Assembly: GCA_025267735.1 (NCBI GenBank)
Contig: CM046299.1
Span: 18,498,232 to 18,562,231 of the forward strand
Length of the DNA stretch: 64,000 nt
Origin: Mactra quadrangularis
Lineage: Eukaryota > Mollusca > Bivalvia > Venerida > Mactridae
Reading direction: 5' to 3'
Below the pieces are notes generated by a model. It ran no database searches and was not told the origin of the DNA. It worked only from the letters and a program-made list of their open reading frames with translations. Position numbers and translations under genes: made by a program. Positions 1 through 11,242 of the stretch are shown here, in pieces. Each line of letters starts with the position of its first letter. The stretch's first letter is position 1.

Positions 1-894
1 ATTTTAAATACATGAAGAAAAAAAGATTTACCATTTATTTATCGACAACATCCTTGTTTTTCAAAGAATTAAACCATTTTAGTGTAAGAATATTATCATA
101 TATATAAATTGAAATAAATGAAATCCCACAACCAAGGGTAGAATCCAACTGTGAGCTACATTTATAAATCTAACACCGCAATGTGCATATTAAACTTTAA
201 AATACATGAATACTGCATTCACTGATTATATTATACTAACGACATAATTTGGCAGACATTATGCAAAATTCGCAGCTAATTAGCACTAAGCCATGCTTAA
301 TACTTTCTATTTATTCACTTGATAAAGAAATAAACCTTCAACTTTTAAACAGATTAAAATTGTATTGAATACAGTTCTGCAGTTATCCTAAAATCTTTAC
401 GATTATTGAAGGATTATTAAACTGAGTTCAACCATCTGACAAATCGTCAAGCACCGAATATTGACTCACGGTCATATGTACCGGGTTTTATACCATTCCT
501 TGAAATTTGACTTTAATCAGCCTATTCGTTTGCAAGCGCGTAAGTCAAAACCTTGCAAATACTATGTCAGAACTAATAGGAACATTTTTTTCAGGTTTCA
601 GTTTTTACAATAATCTGGTACATTCGGAACACTTCGGCAATCGCTGATCGTCATTTTACGGAATTACCCGAGTGGTTTTCTGAATGAGTGCGAGTGTGGA
701 ACGTAGGAACGCTGAGGTCCAAATTGATGACAAAACTCACCCATTATTTTGCGTCATAAGAACTTAGTTAAGTTGACTTACATGTAAAGTCATGGAAAGT
801 TTCAAAAGGTGTCACATTGCACATGACTAGAATACGTTTTCATATACATCGCCGCATTCACCGCCATTTGAACAAGTAAGGACCAAGGTCTGTT

Positions 895-1165
895 GCACAG
901 TTTGTAGCGAATAGGGTTTTTTAATCTAGTGTCAAGAAGGGGGTATGGGTTCGAATCCCATCTAGGGTGTTTCTACCCATCCATGAAAATTTGACAATTA
1001 TTTCGATTTCCCTCCATTAATAAGATATATAGAGAAGTTTCCGGCCATGTGGAAGGGTAGGTGAGTACTGGTTATAGGCAAGGGTCAATGAGAGCCAGAT
1101 TAGGTGCGCTGACCTTCGTAAAAAAACTAAATTGTGTTGACATAGCTTTTAAACCAGTAAAAATG
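895..1165 (+). mobile_element. tRNA-derived SINE, family A
   Basis: Begins near a B box (GGGTTCGAATCCCATC at 950-965), then CCATGAAAATTTGACAAT, GAGAAGTTTCCGGCCATG, GGAAGGGTAGGTGAGTACTG and a tail GTGTTGACATAGC. Five more copies of the body occur in this window. Confidence 0.75.
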
Positions 1166-1529
1166 AACATTTGAAAACGCTAGCTGACACACCTAAAGTA
1201 AGCTCAGGGATAAGCTATATACATAAACCATATTAACACAGAAACATGGATACATTGCTTAGATTAGTTAATCTTTAATAAATTTTAATCATGAAAAGTA
1301 AGTTCTGATTTCCCAAATGTCATTGGATTATATTCAATACATACCAGAGCATTGAATAAAATTTGATACGCCGGTGTATAGGACATGATATGTTTGCCTT
1401 TTGTTTAGTATGACATTGTTTTACTACAAATAAAGTAAAAAGTAATTGCATTTTATAGTCGTAGTTTTATGCGGATGCACGTTCACTGAATTTACAGCTA
1501 TAACCTTTAGCCATTGGGACACTGGTATC

Positions 1530-1650
1530 TGTCTCTGGTTTTTTTACATGGGGTTTCCCCATGTTTAGTAGTGGACTGTGGCAAATCCATGTCAAAATTT
1601 GTCGCGGACGATTACATTCGGTTGTGCGCGCGCAAATAAAGGGATAATTA
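1530..1650 (+). repeat. ~110-bp dispersed repeat, copy at 13754-13870
   Basis: GGTTTCCCCATGTTTAGTAG, GGACTGTGGCAAATCC and GACGATTACAT match 13764-13835 in RPS19 intron 2. Confidence 0.65.
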
Positions 1651-1699
1651 CCACTGCAATTAATATAGTCCGCATTACGACAAGAAGCACGTGTATATC

Positions 1700-4600
1700 T
1701 TATCTAGTTTATGTAAGGTAAAGGTCCCGTGTATGGCTTCCATGAGTTGTATACAGCCATATACTCTACCAAAACCTCGTGTCTGACAGCGCTATCGGCG
1801 CTTTGATACCTTTAAATCAATATGCAGCCGACACATTGACAGTTAAGATAAAATTCAGTCACCGGGATAGTCAGCGGGATCCTTGCCAGTTTATGACAAA
1901 TTAAGAACCCTATTCTGACAATAGCTTAATATTCGGAGTAGAATAAATTTACGACTCAGAATATCTAACCTACTCACATAACTGTAAAACGAAAGAAAAA
2001 CATATATACGTTGATGCATGAAGTCATGGATATTGTAATTTTATATAAAAAACAGTGATTACTTTGTTTTAATTTTGTATGAAACAAAGTGATACATATT
2101 TGTCATCGCCTTAAAAGAACCAACCGAATACTAAATTTTATCAGCGTACACTTTTTTGAAGTTGATAACCAGTTGATGGTTGGGCTTTTATTTTTTTATA
2201 TATAGTACCGACAGATTAAGTTTGAAACTAGCTACAAATCCAGTATTGGCATTTGCACAAAAGGCAACCCTTTTGAATCTAAAACTGAATCTAAAACTGA
2301 AGAAAGAATTGGTAAAAAGTTCAAAATTTACAAATAAATGGAAACTAAAAATCGTAGAAACTAGTAATCAACTACATGGGCGTCAGCGTTCATACGTTTG
2401 GTCATGTATTTGTGTACAAACCGCACATGGTTCATGACGCCAAATATGCACACGCAGTAATATTACATAACTAATTAGTCACGTGGTACAAATAGATACC
2501 TACTTGTCGTCACCAAGGACGCCAAATGTGACACTTCTGGCAAGTTGTAGCTGCAGTGGTCTAGATACACGTAATGAATCCTTTCTTACAATCCCCGAAG
2601 GACATTCTATAGGTACGGTACTCTGTGGTCGTACTGTTATAGTTGTCGCATGTGGCGACACTTGGCTTGGCTTCTCAGATACCGTCGACATTTTGTGTAT
2701 CTATGTAAATCTATATTAACAGTTTTTTTATTATAAAAAGCAGATGACGAATTGTGCAGCGTATGGTATTCCCTATTCTAGCGCGGCACTTCAGTAAAAA
2801 GGATAAGAGAATATACGGGTCCGTGTTCTTAGCTACGATTCCCGCCTTATTTGTTTAACAATAAATTCCATTGTTCATAGATAGATATAAACTGTTATCA
2901 CTTTTCAGGGTTCATATATATTACATTGTATAAGTTCTATTGTTTATAAATCCAACACAAAACCTTTCACTTGACTACGTAATCTTTCTATCAATAACAA
3001 CTATTTTCAATAAAGTAAAATTACCAAAATTCACACAATGGTTTTATTTTATTAAATTTTGGTCAACACGTGGTCGTCAATCCATTTAAATCATTTTTAT
3101 CTTTCAAAATTTATTTTTCATTACTTTCGTAACACAAACTTTGATTTCCTTTCCTAAAACGGTTTATAAAAAAACTTATAAAAAACTCAATAAGAAAAAA
3201 ACTACCAAAAATAAATCTGACCGGTGTTGCAGTAAACTTAGCACATTATGAAAATCAATTAATTTCACTTAAACCACATTAAGAATGGTCGCGTTCAAAA
3301 GAGTGTGACTTTTCACTTTCCCCCATGAAAAGCTACGCGATTATAGTATTTCATATTAAGTTCGTTTTTCGTTATTCGATAACGCATTCCAAAACCCTGA
3401 ACGATATTTGATAGCAGTGGTTTCGTAGAGTATTGACGGCGTTAACAGGAGAGATAGTAGTGTTTGTTCAGGACCCAGACGAATTTTGTCCTTATATATA
3501 CATTATATGTATCAATAAAATTATCTTACCAAACATTTCATGACAGATCAAATGCTGACTAAATATCTAGTTTAAAATGAATGAATGAACCTAAATTCGC
3601 ATTTGTATTTGAAACTAAATTGACCTTAACTTTGTCATGACGGTACCAACCTACAAAACTAACCTAGAGACACATGTACATAATGTCGCATTTCGCGGCT
3701 TTTCTGCTGTTGTTCGTTAGTATCATGCCGATCAGTTGACCAATTTACCGTTCAAGGAGAGGATAATGTCTTTGATACATAAATTTCTAACTACAAACTT
3801 TCCCCAGTGGTTTGCAACTCTTGGAAGTTGATACAGCGGTAGTTTGGGAACGATCGTAGAGAGTGTTCCATGACCAATCTCCAAGACGACATATACATTG
3901 TTGGATCTCTCAAAAAGGCATTGACATGCGGCCATACCATCGTTTATAATCCTGGTATCTATTTAACAATCTGACTAGCTTCAATTAATAAGAAATCAAA
4001 TAATAATTATAATCACCCCGAAATTCGAAGTTGGGGCTCAGAGGCATACCTCAACATTTGGGCACTTAATTATACAGCTTATAATTTACCAAACACAATA
4101 CGATTGCAATTATTCAAGGATTCGAAAATTTTCGAACAAATAAAATTATCACGCGCGGGTAAAAGGGGCTATAGAGTATGCCGCATGTCGCAATTTACAA
4201 AATAGAACAACGGGATTTAATATACAACATTATACTTTTAATCACATTTTGTATCTAAACCCAAATCCCCTTGAAGAAATTGTTCGCGTTAGCACCGCCT
4301 CCATATTGAAATTATTAGGCACCGCCCCTTGAATACGATCGCAAGCATTAACATATGATCATGTGGCATTGCCAAGGATCAAGGTGTAAGAGTCACCTTA
4401 AAATCTACTTAAAAAGATTTAGTTTTCATTTTATGAGTATACAATGGTATAATATAGATTAAATAAAAACTGTTTTCACTGAACATATGATCATTAAAAG
4501 CTGTTAATCTGTTGACCTAACTTAAATATCTTGTTCTTAAACAAATAAGCTACCACTACAAAGTCGTCAATGTTAAATTTCACATGTAAACATGAATTCC

Positions 4601-4780
4601 ATTACATGAAAAAATAAATGACTTTTATACCATTATACAATGGTTGATAAAAATGGACAAACATATGTATGTAAATCAAATACATTTTAGAATTGAAATT
4701 CGGTAAACTGTATTTGGTCTGTCGTTTTTTGAACGATTTCAAAAGTTCAATGTTACTATTTCGAAAATCCTCTCCCTTAG
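1700..4780. other. No gene seen
   Basis: AT-rich sequence with short ORFs only (the longest, 2180-2437, has no family features and a Lys/Leu-rich random look). No repeat with clear ends was identified. Confidence 0.5.
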
Positions 4781-5172
4781 GCCATACTATACCGGAATTT
4801 TGTTAAGCGTCCGCGTGCGCATAGGTTTTTAGAGTCCCCAATCCAAAAAAAAAAAAAAAGGTGATATTTTCTTAGCTAATTCTGTTGTTCCGGGATTCGA
4901 TAACTGATTTTTCTCAGAAAATACTGATAGTTCATTGTTTCTGTGTATTTGATAAATGAAAATGTACATGTTTATGTTGTATATACTTTTTATATAATTA
5001 CTTTAATCTCACATTAATGTCATAAATATTCATGTAATACCAAGTACTTATTTGTGTGAATACTAGCTAGAATAGACATGTGTTTTCGTTTCCGGTTTGT
5101 TTGTTTTTGTGTGTAGGTACCTAGGTTTGTCAAACTAGAGTTGACGCTTAACAAAATTCCAATTTGGCATGG
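4781..5172. mobile_element. ~390-bp terminal-inverted-repeat element
   Basis: Left GGAATTTTGTTAAGCGTC and right GACGCTTAACAAAATTCC are inverted within imperfect 31-bp ends. A second copy, lacking the right end, is at 32325-32620. Confidence 0.8.
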
Positions 5173-5399
5173 TCTTATCATTCTTCTACACTTGTTTGTT
5201 CTCGGCTTAGTTCCACACACATGATTTCAGTTGGATATATACGGTCATTTTACATTTTCATTCTTAGTCAACTATGTCTCGTATTACTAAGTCGTATAAT
5301 AATTGTCATGTCATACTAGCTGTTTTAAACGGTTTCATAAACAAAATTAAACATTTAACATTTTTGCATACAACAATTCTTTGATTCAAGAATATTCAA

Positions 5400-5668
5400 A
5401 TTATTCACAACTAAAACGCCGTACTGATCGATGGGTCGTGGGCTCTATTCTCGGGCGGGGAATTATTTCGAGGATCATGGTCATGAAAATATTTCTACGG
5501 CTATTCTCCCTCTTACCAATGTTTTTAATCATGAAGGACAGTTGTCAGCCTTTGGCGAAAGTATGCGCCTAGTAGTTGGTTTACAGCTAAATCCAGAGAT
5601 TTAGCCTTTCCGGGAACAGCGAGTAGGTTGACTGACCTATACCATGTGTTGCTACGGCGTCAACCTCC
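5400..5668 (+). mobile_element. SINE family B copy
   Basis: TCATGGTCATGAAAATATTTC, CTACGGCTATTCTCCCTC, AAATCCAGAGATTTAGCC, CGAGTAGGTTGACTGACC and GTTGCTACGGCGTCAACCTC match the copy at 48590-48945. Confidence 0.65.
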
Positions 5669-5693
5669 CCCCCCCCAAAAAAAAAAAATTGTA

Positions 5694-5890
5694 CAGTAAA
5701 ACTTGGTTATAACATACTTGGTTACAACATACACTCGGCTACAACATACCACTTTTCCTGGCCCGTTTTTCATCCTGATATATTCTATATAAATCAGCTC
5801 GGTTATAACATACTCGAATAAAGCATACACTCGGTTATAACATACCTTTTATCTATGGCCTAGCGAGTATGTTATATCCGAGTTTAACTG
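5694..5890. mobile_element. pogo-like MITE (CAGTAAAACTTGGTTATAAC)
   Basis: Inverted ends CAGTAAAACTTGGTTATAAC and GTTATATCCGAGTTTAACTG with internal repeats of GGTTATAACATAC. TA precedes the left end. This is the usual look of pogo/Tc1-type MITEs. Confidence 0.8.
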
Positions 5891-5894
5891 TGGT

Positions 5895-7400
5895 GTGCAC
5901 TCAGCTATCGATAAATAATGCAATGTGCACCCAGCTATCGATAGACATCTATCCAACCACTAGCATTGCAGTCGGTATCTTATCTGAGATAGCAAACGTT
6001 AGAACGTAAACATATACATGTACGTTCTGACCGTGAAAGCCGGCTTCAACACGTCTATATATACAGAATAAAAGATGAACAAAAGAAGACAGCAAGAGGA
6101 TATGAACAAGTTATTATTATAGGGACGCTTCAGAAGGTTTTATAAACAAGTCCTTTTATAAAGGACATCAAAAACTGATGCAATAAACTACAAAGCAAAT
6201 AACATAGTTGAACTCTTTACGCTGACAAAATAATAATTCAATAAAGTCATTGTTTCAGACCATGATACAACAAGGCACTTGGTGTTTTAAGCAATATTTT
6301 GATTGTCATTTAACACATTATCATACCCAGAGGCTGTCAAGATTCTCGGGTAAGATCTAGAAGATAACCTCTGGGTACATGTAAGAGAATGAGACTCACT
6401 AGATGCAATTATGTTTCTTAAACAAATGCAAGCGTCAAAGACTTTATCATTTAAACTATTAATAAGACAGTGCATTCAGTAGTATGGTGTTACAACAATT
6501 AAAATAAATCAATAAAATATCACTGTTACAGTTTTATAAAAAAATCTATTTATTATTGAAATATCATATGATATATCGAATATCGATCATTTTGTATCGA
6601 TACGAATATCGTATCGATCATTCTGACCGATATAGAGTCCTAATTATCATAATCATTCCATTGATTTGTTAGATACTGTATAATGAAAACATACATTTTT
6701 GTATGAACATCATTCTTGATTAATTAGTCATTAGTATTATATTAATTATTATGATTCCTTTTTTTTTAGTTTTTTTTGTTGTTGTTAGATATAACGCCGT
6801 AGCAACATACTAGTATACAAAATGTATGCTACTTTTTAGAAAGAATGGGCAATCCACGTTATCCCATAAAAATGGTGATGTAGTAAAAAATCATGGAAGA
6901 AAATCCTACATTGAGGATGTACCTTCGTATTTTGACCCATACAGATCCCAAAATGCCGCGTTGTCACATGTGTACGCAACGTGGTGTAATGTTACTGTGA
7001 TCGAACAGGCATTATTATTTTTTAATGTATATGTAACATTTCAAATTTAATTAGTGAACTCCTTGTTAAAATCAACAATACGCCTGAGTATTTGTTATAT
7101 GTACGTTAATAAATAATATTTAACAACTAGTTGCTCGAAGTGGGTTTAAACTGATCAATAACAAACATAAAGGTGGTCAGTTTGTCGGCGATACTTTCAT
7201 CTTATTTTAGTAATTGTAACATAAATAAAAAGTAATTGTAACTGCATACGTGTAGTTTATCATATAAAAGCAATTTCGTCGCTATTTTTTTTATACTTTT
7301 ACCACGTAAAAATGTCGTCGTTGTAACTCCAACTGACTTACAAGCACTTTAGTAGTTTATAGAGAAAAGCATTTGAAGAATTAGATTGTAATTGTTAAGC
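5895..7400. other. No gene seen
   Basis: Apart from the short MITE at 6325-6392 and an ATCGATA-rich patch (6575-6640), I see only AT-rich intergenic sequence. Confidence 0.5.
6325..6392. mobile_element. Short MITE of the CATTCTCGTACCC family
   Basis: TACCCAGAGGCTGTCAAGAT and ATAACCTCTGGGTA are inverted arms with an internal AGATTCTCGGG. It ends GAGAATG. Confidence 0.6.
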
Positions 7401-7409
7401 ACGACTTAC

Positions 7410-7556
7410 GTCTTCGAAGATTTTTTGTCTGTACAGTACAGAACAGTTCCACAGTGGACAGACATTTGTAATGAACACATCGTTTCCAATCATCAATATG
7501 TTCAAAATTGTCTGACGTCCATCTGGAATCATGGCGACGGTGTGACGTGGTAACAT
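7410..7556 (-). CDS. Weak candidate exon, unrecognised
   Basis: On the minus strand an ATG at 7556 opens a 49-codon frame (start MLPRHTVAMIPDGRQT, end LYRQKIFED) that reaches a perfect donor GTAAGT in phase 0. A second frame is also open over the whole stretch, so coding is unproved. The phase does not connect to the exon at 8465. Base composition is less AT-rich than the surroundings. Confidence 0.2.
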
Positions 7557-8464
7557 TGTCTTAACAGATTATATGATAGCATATTCATTAATAGGTTGTC
7601 CTTTTTCATGTTAGCTTAAACAATGTACATTGTTTGTAGCTTTATATTCACATTGTATTAATTACCATTTACAAAGGATTTTTACAATTTTGTTATAGCG
7701 ATTTTTATAAGGGGCAAGTTTGTAAACTGTAGTACGATGGTCTAAACAGGAAAAAAGCAGTTGGCTACAGAACATTAGCTCGAGAATAGGGGTCACGGGT
7801 TTCTCTTTGTGTAATTTTTGGTAATAATATTCGTCCTCATAACATCGTTCTGTTTTGGAAATCTTATCGTACGATTTTCCTACGCACAAAATAGTAGTGC
7901 GATGTTTTGTAAGACGCACCCTAGTACATATCAAATTAAGATTGGTGAGGTGGTTTTGTGTTCAGAATTACCAAACAACATATTAAATGCTCTACGTGAT
8001 GTAAACTGTATTACATCTAGATATGTGCGAACAAAGAACTTGAATGAAACTTGGCTTATTAGCACGTCTTCACAAGACTTTTCAAAAGGATTGTTCTCTG
8101 TTGCAAAATAACAACATAAGTCATGTCTTACCATAAACCACCGAAAGAATTACTACACGAAATCTCTGACATTTCGAGGTATTCATTATCAAAGTTCTAA
8201 TATAAATAGTTAATTGCATAAAAATTAGTACGACTTGCAAAGTTGACTAGAGTCTAAAACTCAAAACTACAAGATTTGGCAAACATTTTGTTTTCACCAT
8301 ATCTAAAACCGCTCTGAAATTGCCATAATAAAGGTCGTTAAAATACTAGATATGCATGAATAGAAATTCAACCATACAACCACTATCGTGCAAGAAGGTT
8401 ATAAGTACCATTTAGCCATTTTTGCATTTTTTCGTCGGCTTGTAGACATTTAAATAAGACTCAC

Positions 8465-8878
8465 CTGCAATAATCACTACTGAAGTTGATTCCTGTGTAT
8501 TCTTGTGGTAATTTTACTTTTCTAAATGCCTTACTTCCAACACTATCCTCAACTCTGAAATTAAAAAAGAAAACATGCATGTAAAGTTAGCTGGACGGCA
8601 AACTTCAGCAGTACAACAGTAAACCTTTGCAGTTAGAAATTTCGACAGTACAGCAATAGGGCAGTAAACCTTTATTGCAAGATATTTTAGCTGTACAGCA
8701 GTAAAGTTACTGATGTATTGCTAACTACACATACATGTACATAAAGAGCTAGGCTTTGAACATCAACTTCGTATGGAATTTAAAAAACAAATAAAAAATA
8801 AACTTACACCGTCTCCACGAATGGAAAAACTTGAGGCTTCAGTTTCAGATTATACGTTCTTTCTAAGTGCTCTAACAT
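8465..8878 (-). CDS. Unrecognised minus-strand gene, two coding exons visible (partial)
   Basis: Minus-strand exons 8878-8808 and 8554-8465. The first starts with ATG at 8878 and ends at a perfect donor GTAAGT. The second has a TTTCAG acceptor and a GTGAGT donor. Frame is kept across the junction, giving 53 complete codons: start MLEHLERTYNLKLKPQVFPF, then VETVVEDSVGSKAFRKVKLP and QEYTGINFSSDYC. I do not recognise the family. The open frame, two clean donors and one clean acceptor argue for a real gene. No later exon could be located below 8465. Alternatively the upstream exon is internal and extends to 8888 (acceptor TTTAAG), which keeps frame with 10598-10524. Confidence 0.5.
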
Positions 8879-8939
8879 AGTTAGTTCACTTAAACAACGG
8901 TTAACATTTTAATTCTTCTAAGTTCATGTTATCGTCCTG

Positions 8940-9070
8940 TCACAGAGCATGTCCCGTTCAGATATACAGACGTTAACGCTATGGTAATGACGTTGTGTAA
9001 TTGTGACGTCACGTAATTCAGCTACGTCGAAATTATCGTAAGACGTCGGAAGTTTCCGAATCTCTTCGTA
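8940..9070 (-). promoter_or_regulatory. CRE-containing possible promoter of the minus-strand gene
   Basis: This segment is richer in CpG than its surroundings. It holds a palindromic CRE TGACGTCA (9004-9011), a second TGACGTT and CGGAAGT. It lies about 60-190 bp upstream of the minus-strand ATG at 8878, where a promoter would be expected if that ATG starts the gene. Confidence 0.35.
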
Positions 9071-9254
9071 AACTATATGCGGAGTGTAAAAGTCGAATGT
9101 AACGAATCGAAATTTAACGAGTGCTTAAAGTCAGATTTCAAGTCCATTCTGCAATATGGTACTGTTGAGTGGGTGTAATATTAAGATTAACAGATTCGTT
9201 GAACAATGAATAAGAAAAAAAATGCTTACTTCTAATATATGAAAACATCATATT

Positions 9255-9350
9255 AAATTATTATTATTATTATTATACACCGGATTTGTATAGCGCTCTT
9301 TTCATATAGAGTATATGTCCAAAAGCGCTTTACAATCATATGCATAATAA
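9255..9350 (+). repeat. ATT tail plus CACCGGATTTGTATAGCGCT repeat
   Basis: A short ATT microsatellite is followed by CACCGGATTTGTATAGCGCT and AAAAGCGCTTTACAATCAT. This looks like the conserved end of a widespread retroposon. Confidence 0.55.
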
Positions 9351-10523
9351 GAAATACGAGCTTAAATAAAAACGAAAATGAAAAAGATTAAGAAATGATA
9401 AAATATAAAGACATCAACTGAAGACTAATATAAAACTAAGAATTAGTGATCAATAAAGTGCTCATAGTAGTTAAAAACAACAACAACAACATAACAAGTG
9501 GATTTTAACTGTAAAAGATAGTGAATGAGTGATAATGGATTGTTGGTAGAACGGCAGCCAAATGGTCGATGGGGAATCAGGCCGGATGCCACGAAAATCC
9601 ATGATTGCAAGGTGCAAACGGTGTTAAATCTTAAAAACTTTGATCATTTTTTGAACAAAAAATAGATCCTTGAGTTTTATTTGAAGTAAAATTGTACTTG
9701 CCTTCTTTCAGCGTGTTGGTGTTTGTTATATCCCGTCATTATTTGAACATACAGAAAAGCAGACTACATGCACGTACTTCAGAGAGCAAATTGATGAAAT
9801 TTTACGATTTATTATCAGTTGTATTTCAGTAGAAAGTGTTAAAATGTTAAGAAACCAAAGCCGACGGATTATGTTGTCTTACTTGTTAATTCTTTGTTTT
9901 ATATATGTTATCTTAAACGCAGTAATACCATTGTATTTATTTTTATTCATTTTTTTTTTCATTTGTCACAATGATTTTCGGTATTTTTTTTAAATGAAAT
10001 TTTCATGAAATTTTATATTGATCAATGGCGTGAAATAGAAACCGCTGGTCTTGTACAGTAACAGTCAAAGACGTGAGGCACGGTTCGGGCCACAACAAGA
10101 CTCGTATAATGTATGTATATATATGTATATAGGCTATATACAAATAGACTAAAATCTTGTCAGATATTTTCAACGACGAAAAACTTTCAGAAAAGCATTT
10201 ACAAATCAAAAAAGCTTTTCTGACAGAGCTCGAATGCAACAAATACAAAATCGTTACCTTTTACAGTAAAAATTACTCGAATTGCAGGCATGTACACATG
10301 TCATATACATATGCATCATGATCTAATAATAATGCATTATTTCCTTTTTAATGAAAATTTATGAGAGATTAATAAATTACATGGATCTGAATAGCAATGA
10401 ATTGTATCATTACGGGCAAACATTGACTTTTTAAAAAGGAATGATAATTCGCCGAGTTTTAGCATCATCTTATCACTTTAAATTAAATAGTTAACTAATT
10501 TTATTTCAGTCTCAGTTTCTTAC

Positions 10524-10598
10524 CAGTACGGGTCCTCAAGTAGTTTTATACGTGTAACGTTTGCGCTTGAAACTGTTTTAGGTAAGTTCGTTGATTCA
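10524..10598 (-). CDS. Candidate upstream exon of the minus-strand gene
   Basis: On the minus strand a T-rich tract and CTTTCAG acceptor precede this segment and GTAAGA follows it. The 75-nt segment is open in one frame (ESTNLPKTVSSANVTRIKLL, then EDPY). It ends with two spare bases, which would join in frame to an exon starting at 8888. The plus strand of the same stretch also has an acceptor (TTTCAG) and donor (GTAAGT) with an open frame, so the strand is not certain. Confidence 0.3.
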
Positions 10599-11130
10599 CT
10601 GAAAGATAAAAAAACTCATTTTAATAGAAACGGAGATTTCGAATAAAAATGATTGATATAAATTTAAAAAATAAACTTTGATTTTCTCTGTGCAATTAAT
10701 TATTATTTTTATATAAAAGTCGATTAATTTATATACTCAGTGCCCTTGTATTTCTTTTCATGATAAATGATAAATTAGATAGTATTTTCAGTTTAACGGG
10801 CTGAAAATATACAAAGTCAAATCTGTAAGAACATCAAATATAAACTTGACCAGAACGGCAAAATTTGGGTACGAATAAATTTAGTGCGAAAGTCGTTATA
10901 ATCTCCGTGAACCAAAATTTGTAAACCCCAATCTTTCTTTTCTACATCCGCAAACGTGAGTATACAAGCAGTAGTGAGAGCTCTGTTGTAAATTGCTATA
11001 TTCTTCCAATATTTGACAAGAAATATATGAGTTTGAAGTTTATTTGTATAGCAGAGACATTAATTAAGTATTGTTCAGTTTTTAAACGACGCTTGTTGCT
11101 CTTGATGGCCGAAAATAGGCCTTAGAAACT

Positions 11131-11175
11131 TACCGGAAGTCGCCTTTTCCGTTGATTGCAGTGGGTGGGGTAATG
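11131..11175 (+). promoter_or_regulatory. RPS19: RPS19 promoter / non-coding first exon: ETS site and TOP-like start
   Basis: CCGGAAGT at 11133-11140 is a consensus ETS/GABP site, common in ribosomal protein promoters. It is followed by a pyrimidine run CCTTTTCC (11143-11150) that could be the 5' TOP transcription start. A donor-like GTAATG lies at 11170. A short 5' UTR exon of about 25 nt splicing to the acceptor before 11243 fits. The exact start site is inferred. Confidence 0.55.
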
Positions 11176-11242
11176 CATTGAAGTTATCAACTTCATAAAT
11201 AATTTTATTTACTCGTCCAAAATATATTTTATCTCATTTCAG

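Noticed and set aside
7818..8111. 97-aa + strand ORF with a hydrophobic start
   Set aside because: No recognisable family, no promoter or splice support; overlaps an antisense ORF of similar quality. Kept out as a gene.
10510..10579. Plus-strand exon between TTTCAG and GTAAGT
   Set aside because: Open in one frame, but it has no partner exon on the + strand before RPS19; the minus-strand reading of the same stretch joins a second exon in frame, so it was preferred with low confidence.
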